From positions 5,270,001 through 5,334,000 of the forward strand of contig NW_027478168.1 of the NCBI RefSeq assembly GCF_051020975.1: a stretch of DNA of 64,000 nucleotides, written 5' to 3'. The DNA is from Osmia lignaria lignaria (Eukaryota; Arthropoda; Insecta; Hymenoptera; Megachilidae). Positions 46,783-59,535 of this stretch are shown here, piece after piece. How positions within the stretch are numbered: position 1 is the first letter of the stretch; each line of letters starts with the position of its first letter. Below the pieces are notes generated by a model. That model made no database searches and was not told the DNA's origin. It worked only from the letters and a program-made list of their open reading frames with translations. The translations under genes and the position numbers were made by a program.

Positions 46783-49700
46783 GCCTGACGGACATATTTC
46801 GAGATATTTCTTCTTCTTGTTGTTCTTCTTCTGCACAGCTAAGCTGGAAGTGGCATTTGCAGCTCGCAGTAGTGCAGAGTTATCTCAAAGAAAGGGGCCA
46901 CGGTGTTTCTGTATCTCTATTATGTTGGTGCGGCTTCGGAACTTTTAAATATCTTGCTATATCTCGAGAACTACGCATCTGATCAAAAAATATCATAGAA
47001 CATAAAAAGTAGGAAACTTAATTCTCTACAAAAAAGGTCTCTTAACATTTTGCCATAGCTCGCTCCGTTTCCGAGATATTTGCAGATTTATCTCAAGGGA
47101 AGGGGCCTAACGGACATATTTCGAGATATTTCTTCTTCTTGTTGTTCTTCTTCGGCACAGCTAAACTGGAAGTGGCATTTCCAGCTCGCAATAGTGCGGA
47201 GTTATCTCAAAGAAAGGGGCCACGGTGTTTCTGTATCTCTATTATGTTGGTGCGGCTTCGGAACTTTTAAATATCTTGATATATCTCGAGAACTACGCGT
47301 CTGATCAAAAAATATCATAGAACATAAAAAGTAGGAAACATAATTCTGTACAAAAAAGGTCTCCTAACATTTTGCCATAGCTCGCTTCGTTTCCGAGATA
47401 TTTGCAGATTTATCTCAAGGGAAGGGGCCTGACGGACATATTTCGAGATATTTCTTCCTCTTGTTGTTCTTCTTCTGCACAGCTAAGCTGGAAGTGGCAT
47501 TTGCGGCTCGCACTAGTGCACAGTTATCTCAAAGAAAGGGGCCACGGTGTTTCTGTATCTCTATTATGTTGGTGCGGCTTCGGAACCTTTAAATATCGCG
47601 ATATATCTCGAAAACTACGCTTCTGATCAAAAAATATCATAGAACATAAATTGTAGGAAACTTAATTCTCTACAAAAAAGGTCTCTTAAGATTTTGCCAC
47701 AGCTCTCTTCGTTTCCGAGATATTTGCAGATTTATCTCAAGGGAAGGGGCCTGACGGACATATTTCGAGATACTTCTTCTTCTTGTTGTTCTTCTTCTAC
47801 ACAGCTAAGCTGGAGGTGGCATTTACAGCTCGCAATAGTGCAGAGTTATCTCAAAGAAAGGGGCCACGGTGTTTCTGTATCTCTATTATGTTGGTGCGGC
47901 TTCGGAACTTTTAAATATCTTAATATATCTCGAGAACTACGCATCTGATCAAAAAATATCATAGAACATAAAAAGTAGGAAACATAATTCTGTACAAAAA
48001 AGGTCTCTTAACATTTTGCCATAGCTCGCTTCGTTTCCGAGATATTTGCATATTTATCTCAAGGGAAGGGGCCTGACGGACATATTTCGAGATATTTCTT
48101 CTTCTTGTTGTTCTTCTTCTGTACAGCTAAGCTGGAAGTGGCATTTGCGGCTCGCACTAGTGCAGAGTTATCTCAAAGAAAGGGGCCACGGTGTTTCTGT
48201 ATCTCTATTATGTTGGTGCGGCTTCGGAACTTTTAAATATCTTGATATATCTCGAGAACTACGCATCTGATCAAAAAATATCATAGAACATAAAAAGTAG
48301 GAAACATAATTTTCTACAAAAAAGGTCTCTTAACATTTTGCCATAGCTCGCTTCGTTTCCGAGATATTTGCAGATTTATCTCAAGGGAAGGCGCCTGACG
48401 GACATATTTCGAGATATTTCTTCTTCTTGTTGTTCTTTTTCTGCACAGCTAAGCTGGAAGTGGCATTTGCGGCTCGCACTAGTGCAGAGTTATCTCAAAG
48501 AAAGGGGCCACGGTGTTTCTGTATCCCTATTATGTTGGTGCGGCTTCGGAACTTTTAAATATCTCGATATATCTCGAAAACTACGCTTCTGATCAAAAAA
48601 TATCATAGAACATAAATTATAGGAAACATAATTCTCTACAAAAAACGTCTCTTAACATTTTGCCATAGCTCGCTTCGTTTCCGAGATATTTGCAGATTCA
48701 GCTCAAAGGAACTGGCCTGACGGACATATTTCGAGATATTTCTTCTTCTTGTTGTTCTTCTTCTGCACAGCTAAGCTGGAAGTGGCATTTACAGCTCGCA
48801 ATAGTGCAGAGTTATCTCAAAGAAAGGGGCCACGGTGTTTCTGTATCTCTATTATGTTGGTGCGGCTTCGGAACTTTTAAATATCTCGATATATCTCGAA
48901 AACTACGCTTCTGATCAAAAAATATCATAGAAGATAAATTGTAGGAAACATAATTCTCTACAAAAAAGGTCTCTTAACATTTTGCCATAGCTCGCTTCGT
49001 TTCCGAGATATTTGCAGATTTATCTCAAGGGAAGGGGCCTGACGGACATATTTCGAGATATTTCTTCTTCTTGTTGTTCTTCTTCTGCACAGCTAAGCTG
49101 AAAGTGGCATTTGCAGCTCGCAATAGTGCAGAGTTATCTCAAAGAAAGGGGCCACGGTGTTTCTGTATCTCTATTATGTTGGTGCGGCTTCGGAACTTTT
49201 AAATATCTTGATATATCTCGAGAACTACGCATCTGATCGGAAAATATCATAGAAGATAAAAAGTAGGAAACTTAATTCTCTACAAAAACGGTCTCTTAAC
49301 ATTTTGCCATAGCTCGCTTCGTTTCCGAGATATTTGCAGATTTATCTCAAGGTAAGGGGCCTGACGGACATATTTCGAGATATTTCTTCTTCTTGTTGTT
49401 CTTCTTCTGCACAGCTAAGCTGGAAGTGGCATTTGCAGCTCGCAATAGTGCATAGTTATCTGAAAGAAAGGGGCCACGGTGTTTCTGTATCTCTATTATG
49501 TTGGTGCGGCTTCGGAACTTTCAAATATGTTGATATATCTCGAGAACTACGCATCTGATCAAAAAATATCATAGAACATAAAAAGTAGGAAACTCAATTC
49601 TCTACAAAAAAGGTCTCTTAACATTTTGCAATAGCTCGCTTCGTTTCCGAGATATTTGCAGATTTATCTCAAGGGAAGGTGCCTGACGGACATATTTCGA

Positions 49701-49852
49701 GATATTTCTTCTTCTTGTTGTTCTTGTTCTGCACAGCTAAGCTGGAAGTGGCATTTGCGGCTCGCACTAGTGCAGAGTTATCTCAAAGAAAGGGGCCACG
49801 GTGTTTCTGTATCTCTATTATGTTGGTGCGGCTTCGGAACTTTTAAATATCT
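46783..49852 (+). repeat. Tandem 10-monomer higher-order unit, copy B
   Basis: Near-perfect copy of 43562-46632, immediately downstream. Identity ends at 49853, where copy B has CTCGATAT and copy A has CTTGATAT. The left edge is within 46747-46782. With the left flank the period is exactly ten monomers. Confidence 0.92.
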
Positions 49853-49980
49853 CGATATATCTCGAAAACTACGCTTCTGATCAAAAAATATCATAGAACA
49901 TAAATTGTAGGAAACATAATTCTCTACAAAAAACGTCTCTTAACATTTTGCCATAGCTCGCTTCGTTTCCGAGATATTTG
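48980..49980 (+). repeat. Three-monomer block, copy A (offset 2254 bp)
   Basis: The monomers at 49012, 49334 and 49656 recur at 51266, 51588 and 51910, seven monomers on. The markers are CTAAGCTGAAAGTGG, CTCAAGGTAAGG with CTTTCAAATATG, and GAAGGTGCC. Differences: CTGATCGG versus CTGATCAG, and the later copy has TTTCTGCTTC and AAGTGATATTTG. Confidence 0.82.
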
Positions 49981-51168
49981 CAGATTCAGCTCAAAGGAAC
50001 TGGCCTGACGGACATATTTCGAGATATTTCTTCTTCTTGTTGTTCTTCTTCTGCACAGCTAAGCTGGAAGTGGCATTTACAGCTCGCAATAGTGCAGAGT
50101 TATCTCAAAGAAACGGGCCACGGTGTTTCTGTATCTCTAATATGTTGGTGCGGCTTCGGAAGTTTTAAATATCTCGATATATCTCGAAAACTACGCTTCT
50201 GGTCAAAAAATATCATAGAACCTATATTGTAGGAAACATAATTCTCTACAAAAAACGTCTCTTAACATTTTGCCATAGCTCGCTTCGTTTCCGAGATATT
50301 TGCAGATATATCTCAAGGGAAGGGGCCTGACGGACATATTTCGAGATATTTCTTCTTCTTGTTGTTCTTCTTCTGCACAGCTAAGCTGGAAGTGGCATTT
50401 GCAGCTTGCAATAGTGCAGAGTTATCTCAAAGAAAGGGGCCACGGTGTTTCTGTATCTCTATTATGTTGGTGCGGCTTCGGAACTATTAAATATCTTGAT
50501 ATATCTCGAGAACTACGCATCTGATCACAAAATATCATAGAACATAAAAAGTAGGAAACTTAATTCTCTACAAAAACGGTCTCTTAACATTTTGCCATAG
50601 CTCGCTTCGTTTCCGAGATATTTGCAGATTCAGCTCAAAGGAACTGGCCTGACGGACATATTTCGAGATATTCCTTCTTCTTGTTGTTCTTCCTCTGCAC
50701 AGCTAAGCTGGAAGTGGCATTTGCAGCTCGCAATAGTGCAGAGTTATCTCAAAGAAAGGGGCCACGGTGTTTCTGTATCTCTATTATGTTGGTGCGGCTT
50801 CGGAACTTTTAAATATCTTGGTATATCTCGAGAACTACGCATCTGATCAAAAAATATCATAGAACATAAATTGTAGGAAACATAATTCTCTACAAAAAAG
50901 GTCTCTTAACATTTTGCCATAGCTCGCTTCGTTTCCGAGATATTTGCGGATATATCTCAAGGGAAGGGGCCTGACGGACATATTTCGAGATATTTCTTCT
51001 TCTTGTTGTTCTTCTTCTGCGCAGCTAAGCTGGAAGTGGCATTTGCAGCTCGCAATAGTGCAGAGATATCTCAAAGAAAGGGGCCACGGTGTTTCTGTAT
51101 CTCTATTATGTTGGTGCGGCTTCGGAACTTTTAAATATCTCGATATATCTCGAAAACTACGCTTCTGA
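49978..51168 (+). repeat. Four-monomer cassette, copy A
   Basis: The monomers at 49978 (GAAACGGGCC, GGAAGTTTTAAAT, GAACCTATATTG), 50300 (GGAACTATTAAAT, CTGATCACAAAAT), 50622 (Q, TATCTTGGTAT) and 50944 (TTGCGGATATATC, TGCGCAGC) recur at 57705, 58027, 58671 and 58993. The later set contains one extra monomer (58349). Confidence 0.85.
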
Positions 51169-51233
51169 TCAAAAAATATCATAGAAGATAAATTGTAGGA
51201 AACATAATTCTCTACAAAAAAGGTCTCTTAACA

Positions 51234-52234
51234 TTTTGCCATAGCTCGCTTCGTTTCCGAGATATTTGCAGATTTATCTCAAGGGAAGGGGCCTGACGGA
51301 CATATTTCGAGATATTTCTTCTTCTTGTTGTTCTTCTTCTGCACAGCTAAGCTGAAAGTGGCATTTGCAGCTCGCAATAGTGCAGAGTTATCTCAAAGAA
51401 AGGGGCCACGGTGTTTCTGTATCTCTATTATGTTGGTGCGGCTTCGGAACTTTTAAATATCTTGATATATCTCGAGAACTACGCATCTGATCAGAAAATA
51501 TCATAGAAGATAAAAAGTAGGAAACTTAATTCTCTACAAAAAAGGTCTCTTAACATTTTGCCATAGCTCGCTTCGTTTCCGAGATATTTGCAGATTTATC
51601 TCAAGGTAAGGGGCCTGACGGACATATTTCGAGATATTTCTTCTTCTTGTTGTTCTTCTTCTGCACAGCTAAGCTGGAAGTGGCATTTGCAGCTCGCAAT
51701 AGTGCATAGTTATCTGAAAGAAAGGGGCCACGGTGTTTCTGTATCTCTATTATGTTGGTGCGGCTTCGGAACTTTCAAATATGTTGATATATCTCGAGAA
51801 CTACGCATCTGATCAAAAAATATCATAGAACATAAAAAGTAGGAAACTCAATTCTCTACAAAAAAGGTCTCTTAACATTTTGCAATAGCTCGCTTCGTTT
51901 CCGAGATATTTGCAGATTTATCTCAAGGGAAGGTGCCTGACGGACATATTTCGAGATATTTCTGCTTCTTGTTGTTCTTGTTCTGCACAGCTAAGCTGGA
52001 AGTGATATTTGCGGCTCGCACTAGTGCAGAGTTATCTCAAAGAAAGGGGCCACGGTGTTTCTGTATCTCTATTATGTTGGTGCGGCTTCGGAACTTTTAA
52101 ATATCTCGATATATCTCGAAAACTACGCTTCTGATCAAAAAATATCATAGAACATAAATTGTAGGAAACATAATTCTCTACAAAAAACGTCTCTTAACAT
52201 TTTGCCATAGCTCGCTTCGTTTCCGAGATATTTG
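51234..52234 (+). repeat. Three-monomer block, copy B
   Basis: Copy of 48980-49980. The monomer at 51910 has the private variants TTTCTGCTTC and AAGTGATATTTG, the second of which breaks the open frame. Confidence 0.8.
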
Positions 52235-54485
52235 CAGATTCAGCGCAAAGGAACTGGCCTGACGGACATATTTCGAGATATTCCTTCTTCTTGTTGTTCT
52301 TCCTCTGCACAGCTAAGCTGGAAGTGGCATTTGCAGCTCGCAATAGTGCAGAGTTATCTCAAAGAAAGGGGCCACGGTGTTTCTGTATCTCTATTATGTT
52401 GGTGCGGCTTCGGAACTTTTGAATATCTTGATATATCTCGAGAACTACGCATCTGATCAAAAAATATCATAGAACATAAAAAGTAGGAAACTTAATTCTC
52501 TACAAAAAAGGTCTCTTAACATTTTGCCATAGCTCGCTTCGTTTCCGAGATATTTGCAGATTTATCTCATGGTAAGGGGCCTGACGGACATATTTCGAGA
52601 TATTTCTTCTTCTTGTTGTTCTTCTTCTGCACAGCTAAGCTGGAAGTGGCATTTGCGGCTCGCACTAGTGCAGAGTTATCTCAACGAAAGGGGCCACGGT
52701 GTTTCTGTATCTCTATTATGTTGGTGCGGCTTCGGAACTTTTAAATATCTCGATATATCTCGAAAACTACGCTTCTGATCGAAAAATATCATAGAAGATA
52801 AATTGTAGGAAACATAATTCTCTACAAAAAAGGTCTCTTAACATTTTGCCATAGCTCGCTTCGTTTCCGAGATATTTGCAGATTTATCTCAAGGGAAGGG
52901 GCCTGACGGACATATTTCGAGATATTTCTTCTTCTTGTTGTTCTTCTTCTGCACAGCTAAGCTGAAAGTGGCATTTGCAGCTCGCAATAGTGCATAGTTA
53001 TCTGAAAGAAAGGGGCCACGGTGTTTCTGTATCTCTATTATGTTGGTGCGGCTTCGGAACTTTTAAATATCTTGATATATCTCGAGAACTACGCATCTGA
53101 TCAAAAAATATCATAGAACATAAAAAGTAGGAAACTCAATTCTCTACAAAAAAGGTCTCTTAACATTTTGCAATAGCTCGCTTCGTTTCCGAGATATTTG
53201 CAGATTTATCTCAAGGGAAGGTGCCTGACGGACATATTTCGAGATATTTCTTCTTCTTGTTGTTCTTGTTCTGCACAGCTAAGCTGGAAGTGGCATTTGC
53301 GGCTCGCACTAGTGCAGAGTTATCTCAAAGAAAGGGGCCACGGTGTTTCTGTATCTCTATTATTTTGGTGCGGCTTCGGAACTTTTAAATATCTCGATAT
53401 ATCTCGAAAACTACGCTTCTGATCAAAAAATATCATAGAACATAAATTGTAGGAAACATAATTCTCTACAAAAAACGTCTCTTAAGATTTTGCCATAGCT
53501 CGCTTCGTTTCCGAGATATTTGCAGATTCAGCTCAAAGGAACTGGCCTGACGGACATATTTCGAGATATTCCTTCTTCTTGTTGTTCTTCCTCTGCACAG
53601 CTAAGCTGGAAGTGGCATTTGCAGCTCGCAATAGTGCAGAGTTATCTCAAAGAAAGGGGCCACGGTGTTTCTGTATCTCTATTATGTTGGTGCGGCTTCG
53701 GAACTTTTAAATATCTTGATATATCTCGAGAACTACGCATCTGATCAGAAAATATCATAGAAGATAAAAAGTAGGAAACTTAATTCTCTACAAAAAAGGT
53801 CTCTTAACATTTTGCCATAGCTCGCTTCGTTTCCGAGATATTTGCAGATTTATCTCAAGGTAAGGGGCCTGACGGACATATTTCGAGATATTTCTTCTTC
53901 TTGTTGTTCTTGTTCTGCACAGCTAAGCTGGAAGTGGCATTTGCGGCTCGCACTAGTGCAGAGTTATCTCAAAGAAAGGGGCCACGGTGTTTCTGTATCT
54001 CTATTATGTTGGTGCGGCTTCGGAACTTTTAAATATCTCGATATATCGCGAAAACTACGCTTCTGATCAAAAAATATCATAGAACATAAATTGTAGGAAA
54101 CGTAATTCTCTACAAAAAACGTCTCTTAACATTTTGCCATAGCTCGCTTCGTTTCCGAGATATTTGCAGATATATCTCAAGGGAAGGGGCCTGACGGACA
54201 TATTTCGAGATATTTCTTCTTCTTGTTGTTCTTCTTCTGCGCAGCTAAGCTGGAAGTGGCATTTGCAGCTCGCAATAGTGCAGAGACATCTCAAAGAAAG
54301 GGGCCACGGTGTTTCTGTATCTCTATTATGTTGGTGCGGCTTCGGAACTGTTAAATATCTTGATATATCTCGAGAACTACGCGTCTGATCAAAAAATATC
54401 ATAGAACATACAAAGTAGGAAACTTAATTCTCTACAAAAAAGGTCTCTTAACATTTTGCCATAGCTCGCTTCGTTTCCGAGATAT

Positions 54486-54806
54486 TTGCAGATTTATCTC
54501 AAGGGAAGGGGCCTGACGGACATATTTCGAGATATTTCTTCTTCTTGTTGTTCTTCTTCTGCACAGCTAAGCTGGAAGTGGCATTTGCGGCTCGCACTAG
54601 TGCAGAGTTATCTCAACGAAAGGGGCCACGGTGTTTCTGTATCTCTATTATGTTGGTGCGGCTTCGGAACTTTTAAATATCTCGATATATCTCGAAAACT
54701 ACGCTTCTGAACAAAAATATCATAAAACATAAATTGTAGGAAACATAATTCTCTACAAAAAAGGTCTCTTAACATTTTGCCATAGCTCGCTTCGTTTCCG
54801 AGATAT
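54486..54806 (+). repeat. 321-bp monomer, independent 1-bp deletion
   Basis: It reads CTGAACAAAAATATCATAAAAC, with one A fewer than the related CTGAACAAAAAATATC at 1921 and 63079. It is seen only once, so it is probably a recent private change. Confidence 0.85.
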
Positions 54807-56959
54807 TTGCAGATATATCTCAAGGGAAGGGGCCTGACGGACATATTTCGAGATATTTCTTCTTCTTGTTGTTCTTCTTCTGCACAGCTTAACTGGAAGT
54901 GGCATTTACAGCTCGCAATAGTGCAGAGTTATCTCAAAGAAAGGGGCCTCGCTGTTTCTGTATCTCTATTCTGTTGGTGCGGCTTCGGAACTTTTAAATA
55001 TCTTGATATATCTCGAGAACTACGCATCTGATCAAAAAATATCATAGAACATAAAAAGCAGGAAACTCAATTCTCTACAAAAAAGGTCTCTTAACATTTT
55101 GCAATAGCTCGCTTCGTTTCCGAGATATTTGCAGATTTATCTCAAGGGAAGGTGCCTGACGGACATATTTCGAGATATTTCTTCTTCTTGTTGTTCTTGT
55201 TCTGCACAGCTAAGCTGGAAGTGGCATTTGCGGCTCGCACTAGTGCAGAGTTATCTCAAAGAAAGGGGCCACGGTGTTTCTGTATCTCTATTATGTTGGT
55301 GCGGCTTCGGAACTTTTAAATATCTCGATATATCTCGAAAACTACGCTTCTGATCAAAAAATATCATAGAACATAAATTGTAGGAAACATAATTCTCTAC
55401 AAAAAACGTCTCTAAACATTTTGCCATAGCTCGCTTCGTTTCCGAGATATTTGCAGATTCAGCTCAATGGAACTGGCCTGACGGACATATTTCGAGATAT
55501 TCCTTCTTCTTGTTGTTCTTCCTCTGCACAGCTAAGCTGGAAGTGGCATTTGCAGCTCGCAATAGTGCAGAGTTATCTCAAAGAAAGGGGCCACGGTGTT
55601 TCTGTATCTCTATTATGTTGGTGCGGCTTCGGAACTTTTGAATATCTTGATATATCTCGAGAACTACGCATCTGATCAAAAAATATCATCGAACATAAAT
55701 TGTAGGAAACATAATTCTCTACAAAAAAGGTCTCTTAACATTTTGCCATAGCTCGCTTCGTTTCCGAGATATTTGCAGATATATCTCAAGGGAAGGGGCC
55801 TGACGGACATATTTCGAGATATTTCTTCTTCTTGTTGTTCTACTTCTGCGCAGCTAAGCTGGAAGTGGCATTTGCAGCTCGCAATAGTGCAGAGATATCT
55901 CAAAGAAAGGGGCCACGGTGTTTCTGTATCTCTATTATGTTGGTGCGGCTTCGGAACTGTTAAATATCTTGATATATCTCGAGAACTACGCGTCTGATCA
56001 TAAAATATCATACAACATACAAAGTAGGAAACTTAATTCTCTACAAAAAAGGTCTCTTAACATTTTGCCATAGCTCGCTTCGTTTCCGAGATATTTGCGG
56101 ATTTATCTCAAGGGAAGGGGCCTGACGGACATATTTCGAGATATTTCTTCTTCTTGTTGTTCTTCTTCTGCACAGCTTAACTGGAAGTGGCATTTACAGC
56201 TCGCAATAGTGCAGAGTTATCTCAAAGAAAGGGGCCACGGTGTTTCTGTATCTCTATTATGTTGGTGCGGCTTCGGAACTTTTAAATATCTTGATATATC
56301 TCGAGAACTACGCATCTGATCAAAAAATATCATAGAACATAAAAAGTAGGAAACCTAATTCTCTACAAAAAAGGTCTCTTAACATTTTGCCATAGCTCTC
56401 TTCGTTTCCGAGATATTTGCAGATTTATCTCAAGGTAAGGGGCCTGACGGACATATTTCGAGATATTTCTTCTTCTTGTTGTTCTTCTTCTGCACAGCTA
56501 AGCTGGAAGTGGCATTTGCAGCTCGCAATAGTGCATAGTTATCTGAAAGAAAGGGGCCACGGTGTTTCTGTATCTCTATTATGTTGGTGCGGCTTCGGAA
56601 CTTTTAAATATCTTGATATATCTCGAGAACTACGCATCTGATCAAAAAATATCATAGAACATGAAAAGTAGGAAACTCAATTCTCTACAAAAAAGGTCGC
56701 TTAACATTTTGCATTAGCTCGCTTCGTTTCCGAGATATTTGCAGATTTATCTCAAGGGAAGGTGCCTGACGGACATATTTCGAGATATTTCTTCTTCTTG
56801 TTGTTCTTGTTCTGCACAGCTAAGCTGGAAGTGGCATTTGCGGCTCGCACTAGTGCAGAGTTATCTCAAAGAAAGGGGCCACGGTGTTTCTGTATCCCTA
56901 TTATGTTGGTGCGGCTTCGGAACTTTTAAATATCTCGATATATCTCGAAAACTACGCTT

Positions 56960-58520
56960 CTGATCAAAAAATATCATAGAACATAAAAAGTAGGAAACTC
57001 AATTCTCTACAAAAAAGGTCTCTTAACATTTTGCCATAGCTCGCTTCGTTTCCGAGATATTTGCAGATATATCTCAAGGGAAGGGGCCTGACGGACATAT
57101 TTCGAGATATTTCTTCTTCTTGTTGTTCTTCTTCTGCGCAGCTAAGCTGGAAGTGGCATTTGCAGCTCGCAATAGTGCAGAGATATCTCAAAGAAAGGGG
57201 CCACGGTGTTTCTGTATCTCTATTATGTTGGTGCGGCTTCGGAACTTTTAAATATCTTGATATATCTCGAGAACTACGCATCTGATCAAAAAATATCATA
57301 GAACATAAAAAGTAGGAAACCTAATTTTCTACAAAAAAGGTCTCTTAACATTTTGCCATAGCTCGCTTCGTTTCCGAGATATTTGCAGGTTTATCTCAAG
57401 GGAAGGCGCCTGACGGACATATTTCGAGATATTTCTTCTTCTTGTTGTTCTTTTTCTGCACAGCTAAGCTGGAAGTGGCATTTGCGGCTCGCACTAGTGC
57501 AGAGTTATCTCAAAGAAAGGGGCCACGGTGTTTCTGTATCCCTATTATGTTGGTGCGGCTTCGGAACTTTTAAATATCTCGATATATCGCGAAAACTACG
57601 CTTCTGATCAAAAAATATCATAGAACATAAATTGTAGGAAACATAATTCTCTACAAAAAACGTCTCTTAACATTTTGCCATAGCTCGCTTCGTTTCCGAG
57701 ATATTTGCAGATTCAGCTCAAAGGAACTGGCCTGACGGACATATTTCGAGACATTTCTTCTTCTTGTTGTTCTTCTTCTGCACAGCTAAGCTGGAAGTGG
57801 CATTTACAGCTCGCAATAGTGCAGAGTTATCTCAAAGAAACGGGCCACGGTGTTTCTGTATCTCTATTATGTTGGTGCGGCTTCGGAAGTTTTAAATATC
57901 TCGATATATCTCGAAAACTACGCTTCTGGTCAAAAAATATCATAGAACCTATATTGTAGGAAACATAATTCTCTACAAAAAACGTCTCTTAACATTTTGC
58001 CATAGCTCGCTTCGTTTCCGAGATATTTGCAGATATATCTCAAGGGAAGGGGCCTGACGGACATATTTCGAGATATTTCTTCTTCTTGTTGTTCTTCTTC
58101 TGCACAGCTAAGCTGGAAGTGGCATTTGCAGCTCGCAATAGTGCAGAGTTATCTCAAAGAAAGGGGCCACGGTGTTTCTGTATCTCTATTATGTTGGTGC
58201 GGCTTCGGAACTATTAAATATCTTGATATATCTCGAGAACTACGCATCTGATCACAAAATATCATAGAACATAAAAAGTAGGAAACTTAATTCTCTACAA
58301 AAACGGTCTCTTAACATTTTGCCATAGCTCGCTTCGTTTCCGAGATATTTGCAGATTCAGCTCAAAGGAACTGGCCTGACGGACATATTTCGAGATATTC
58401 CTTCTTCTTGTTGTTCTTCCTCTGCACAGCTAAGCTGGAAGTGGCATTTGCAGCTCGCAATAGTGCAGAGTTATCTCAAAGAAAGGGGCCACGGTGTTTC
58501 TGTATCTCTATTATGTTGGT
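56960..58520 (+). repeat. Block duplicated at offset 2576 bp, copy A
   Basis: The monomers at 57061, 57383, 57705, 58027 and 58349 match those at 59637, 59959, 60281, 60603 and 60925. Small differences: GCAGGTTTATC (57383) versus GCAGATTTATC, TATCGCGAAAAC (57587) versus TATCTCGAAAAC, and TAGCAAACAT (60210) versus TAGGAAACAT. Confidence 0.85.
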
Positions 58521-59217
58521 GCGGCTTCGGAACTATTAAATATCTTGATATATCTCGAGAACTACGCATCTGATCACAAAATATCATAGAACATAAAAAG
58601 TAGGAAACTTAATTCTCTACAAAAACGGTCTCTTAACATTTTGCCATAGCTCGCTTCGTTTCCGAGATATTTGCAGATTCAGCTCAAAGGAACTGGCCTG
58701 ACGGACATATTTCGAGATATTCCTTCTTCTTGTTGTTCTTCCTCTGCACAGCTAAGCTGGAAGTGGCATTTGCAGCTCGCAATAGTGCAGAGTTATCTCA
58801 AAGAAAGGGGCCACGGTGTTTCTGTATCTCTATTATGTTGGTGCGGCTTCGGAACTTTTAAATATCTTGGTATATCTCGAGAACTACGCATCTGATCAAA
58901 AAATATCACAGAACATAAATTGTAGGAAACATAATTCTCTACAAAAAAGGTCTCTTAACATTTTGCCATAGCTCGCTTCGTTTCCGAGATATTTGCGGAT
59001 ATATCTCAAGGGAAGGGGCCTGACGGACATATTTCGAGATATTTCTTCTTCTTGTTGTTCTTCTTCTGCGCAGCTAAGCTGGAAGTGGCATTGGCAGCTC
59101 GCAATAGTGCAGAGATATCTCAAAGAAAGGGGCCACGGTGTTTCTGTATCTCTATTATGTTGGTGCGGCTTCGGAACTTTTAAATATCTTGATATATCTC
59201 GAGAACTACGCATCTGA
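57705..59217 (+). repeat. Cassette copy B, expanded from four to five monomers
   Basis: Matches 49978-51168, but with an additional Q monomer at 58349 produced by a one-monomer tandem duplication. Offsets are 7727 bp before the extra monomer and 8049 bp after it. Confidence 0.85.
58211..58854 (+). repeat. Single-monomer tandem duplication (2 x 322 bp)
   Basis: 58211-58532 and 58533-58854 appear to match as a one-monomer duplication. Both carry GAACTATTAAAT, CTGATCACAAAAT, AAAAACGGTC and the Q anchor. The older arrangement (50510-51000) has only one such unit. Confidence 0.85.
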
Positions 59218-59535
59218 TCAAAAAATATCATAGAACATAAAAAGTAGGAAACCTAATTTTCTACAAAAAAGGTCTGTAAACATTTTGCCATAGCTCGCTT
59301 CGTTTACGAGATATTTGCAGATTTATCTCAAGGGAAGGCGCCTGACGGACATATTTCGAGATATTTCTTCTTCTTGTTGTTCTTTTTCTGCACAGCTAAG
59401 CTGGAAGTGGCATTTGCGGCTCGCACTAGTGCAGAGTTATCTCAAAGAAAGGGGCCACGGTGTTTCTGTATCCCTATTATGTTGGTGCGGCTTCGGAACT
59501 TTTAAATATCTCGATATATCTCGAAAACTACGCTT

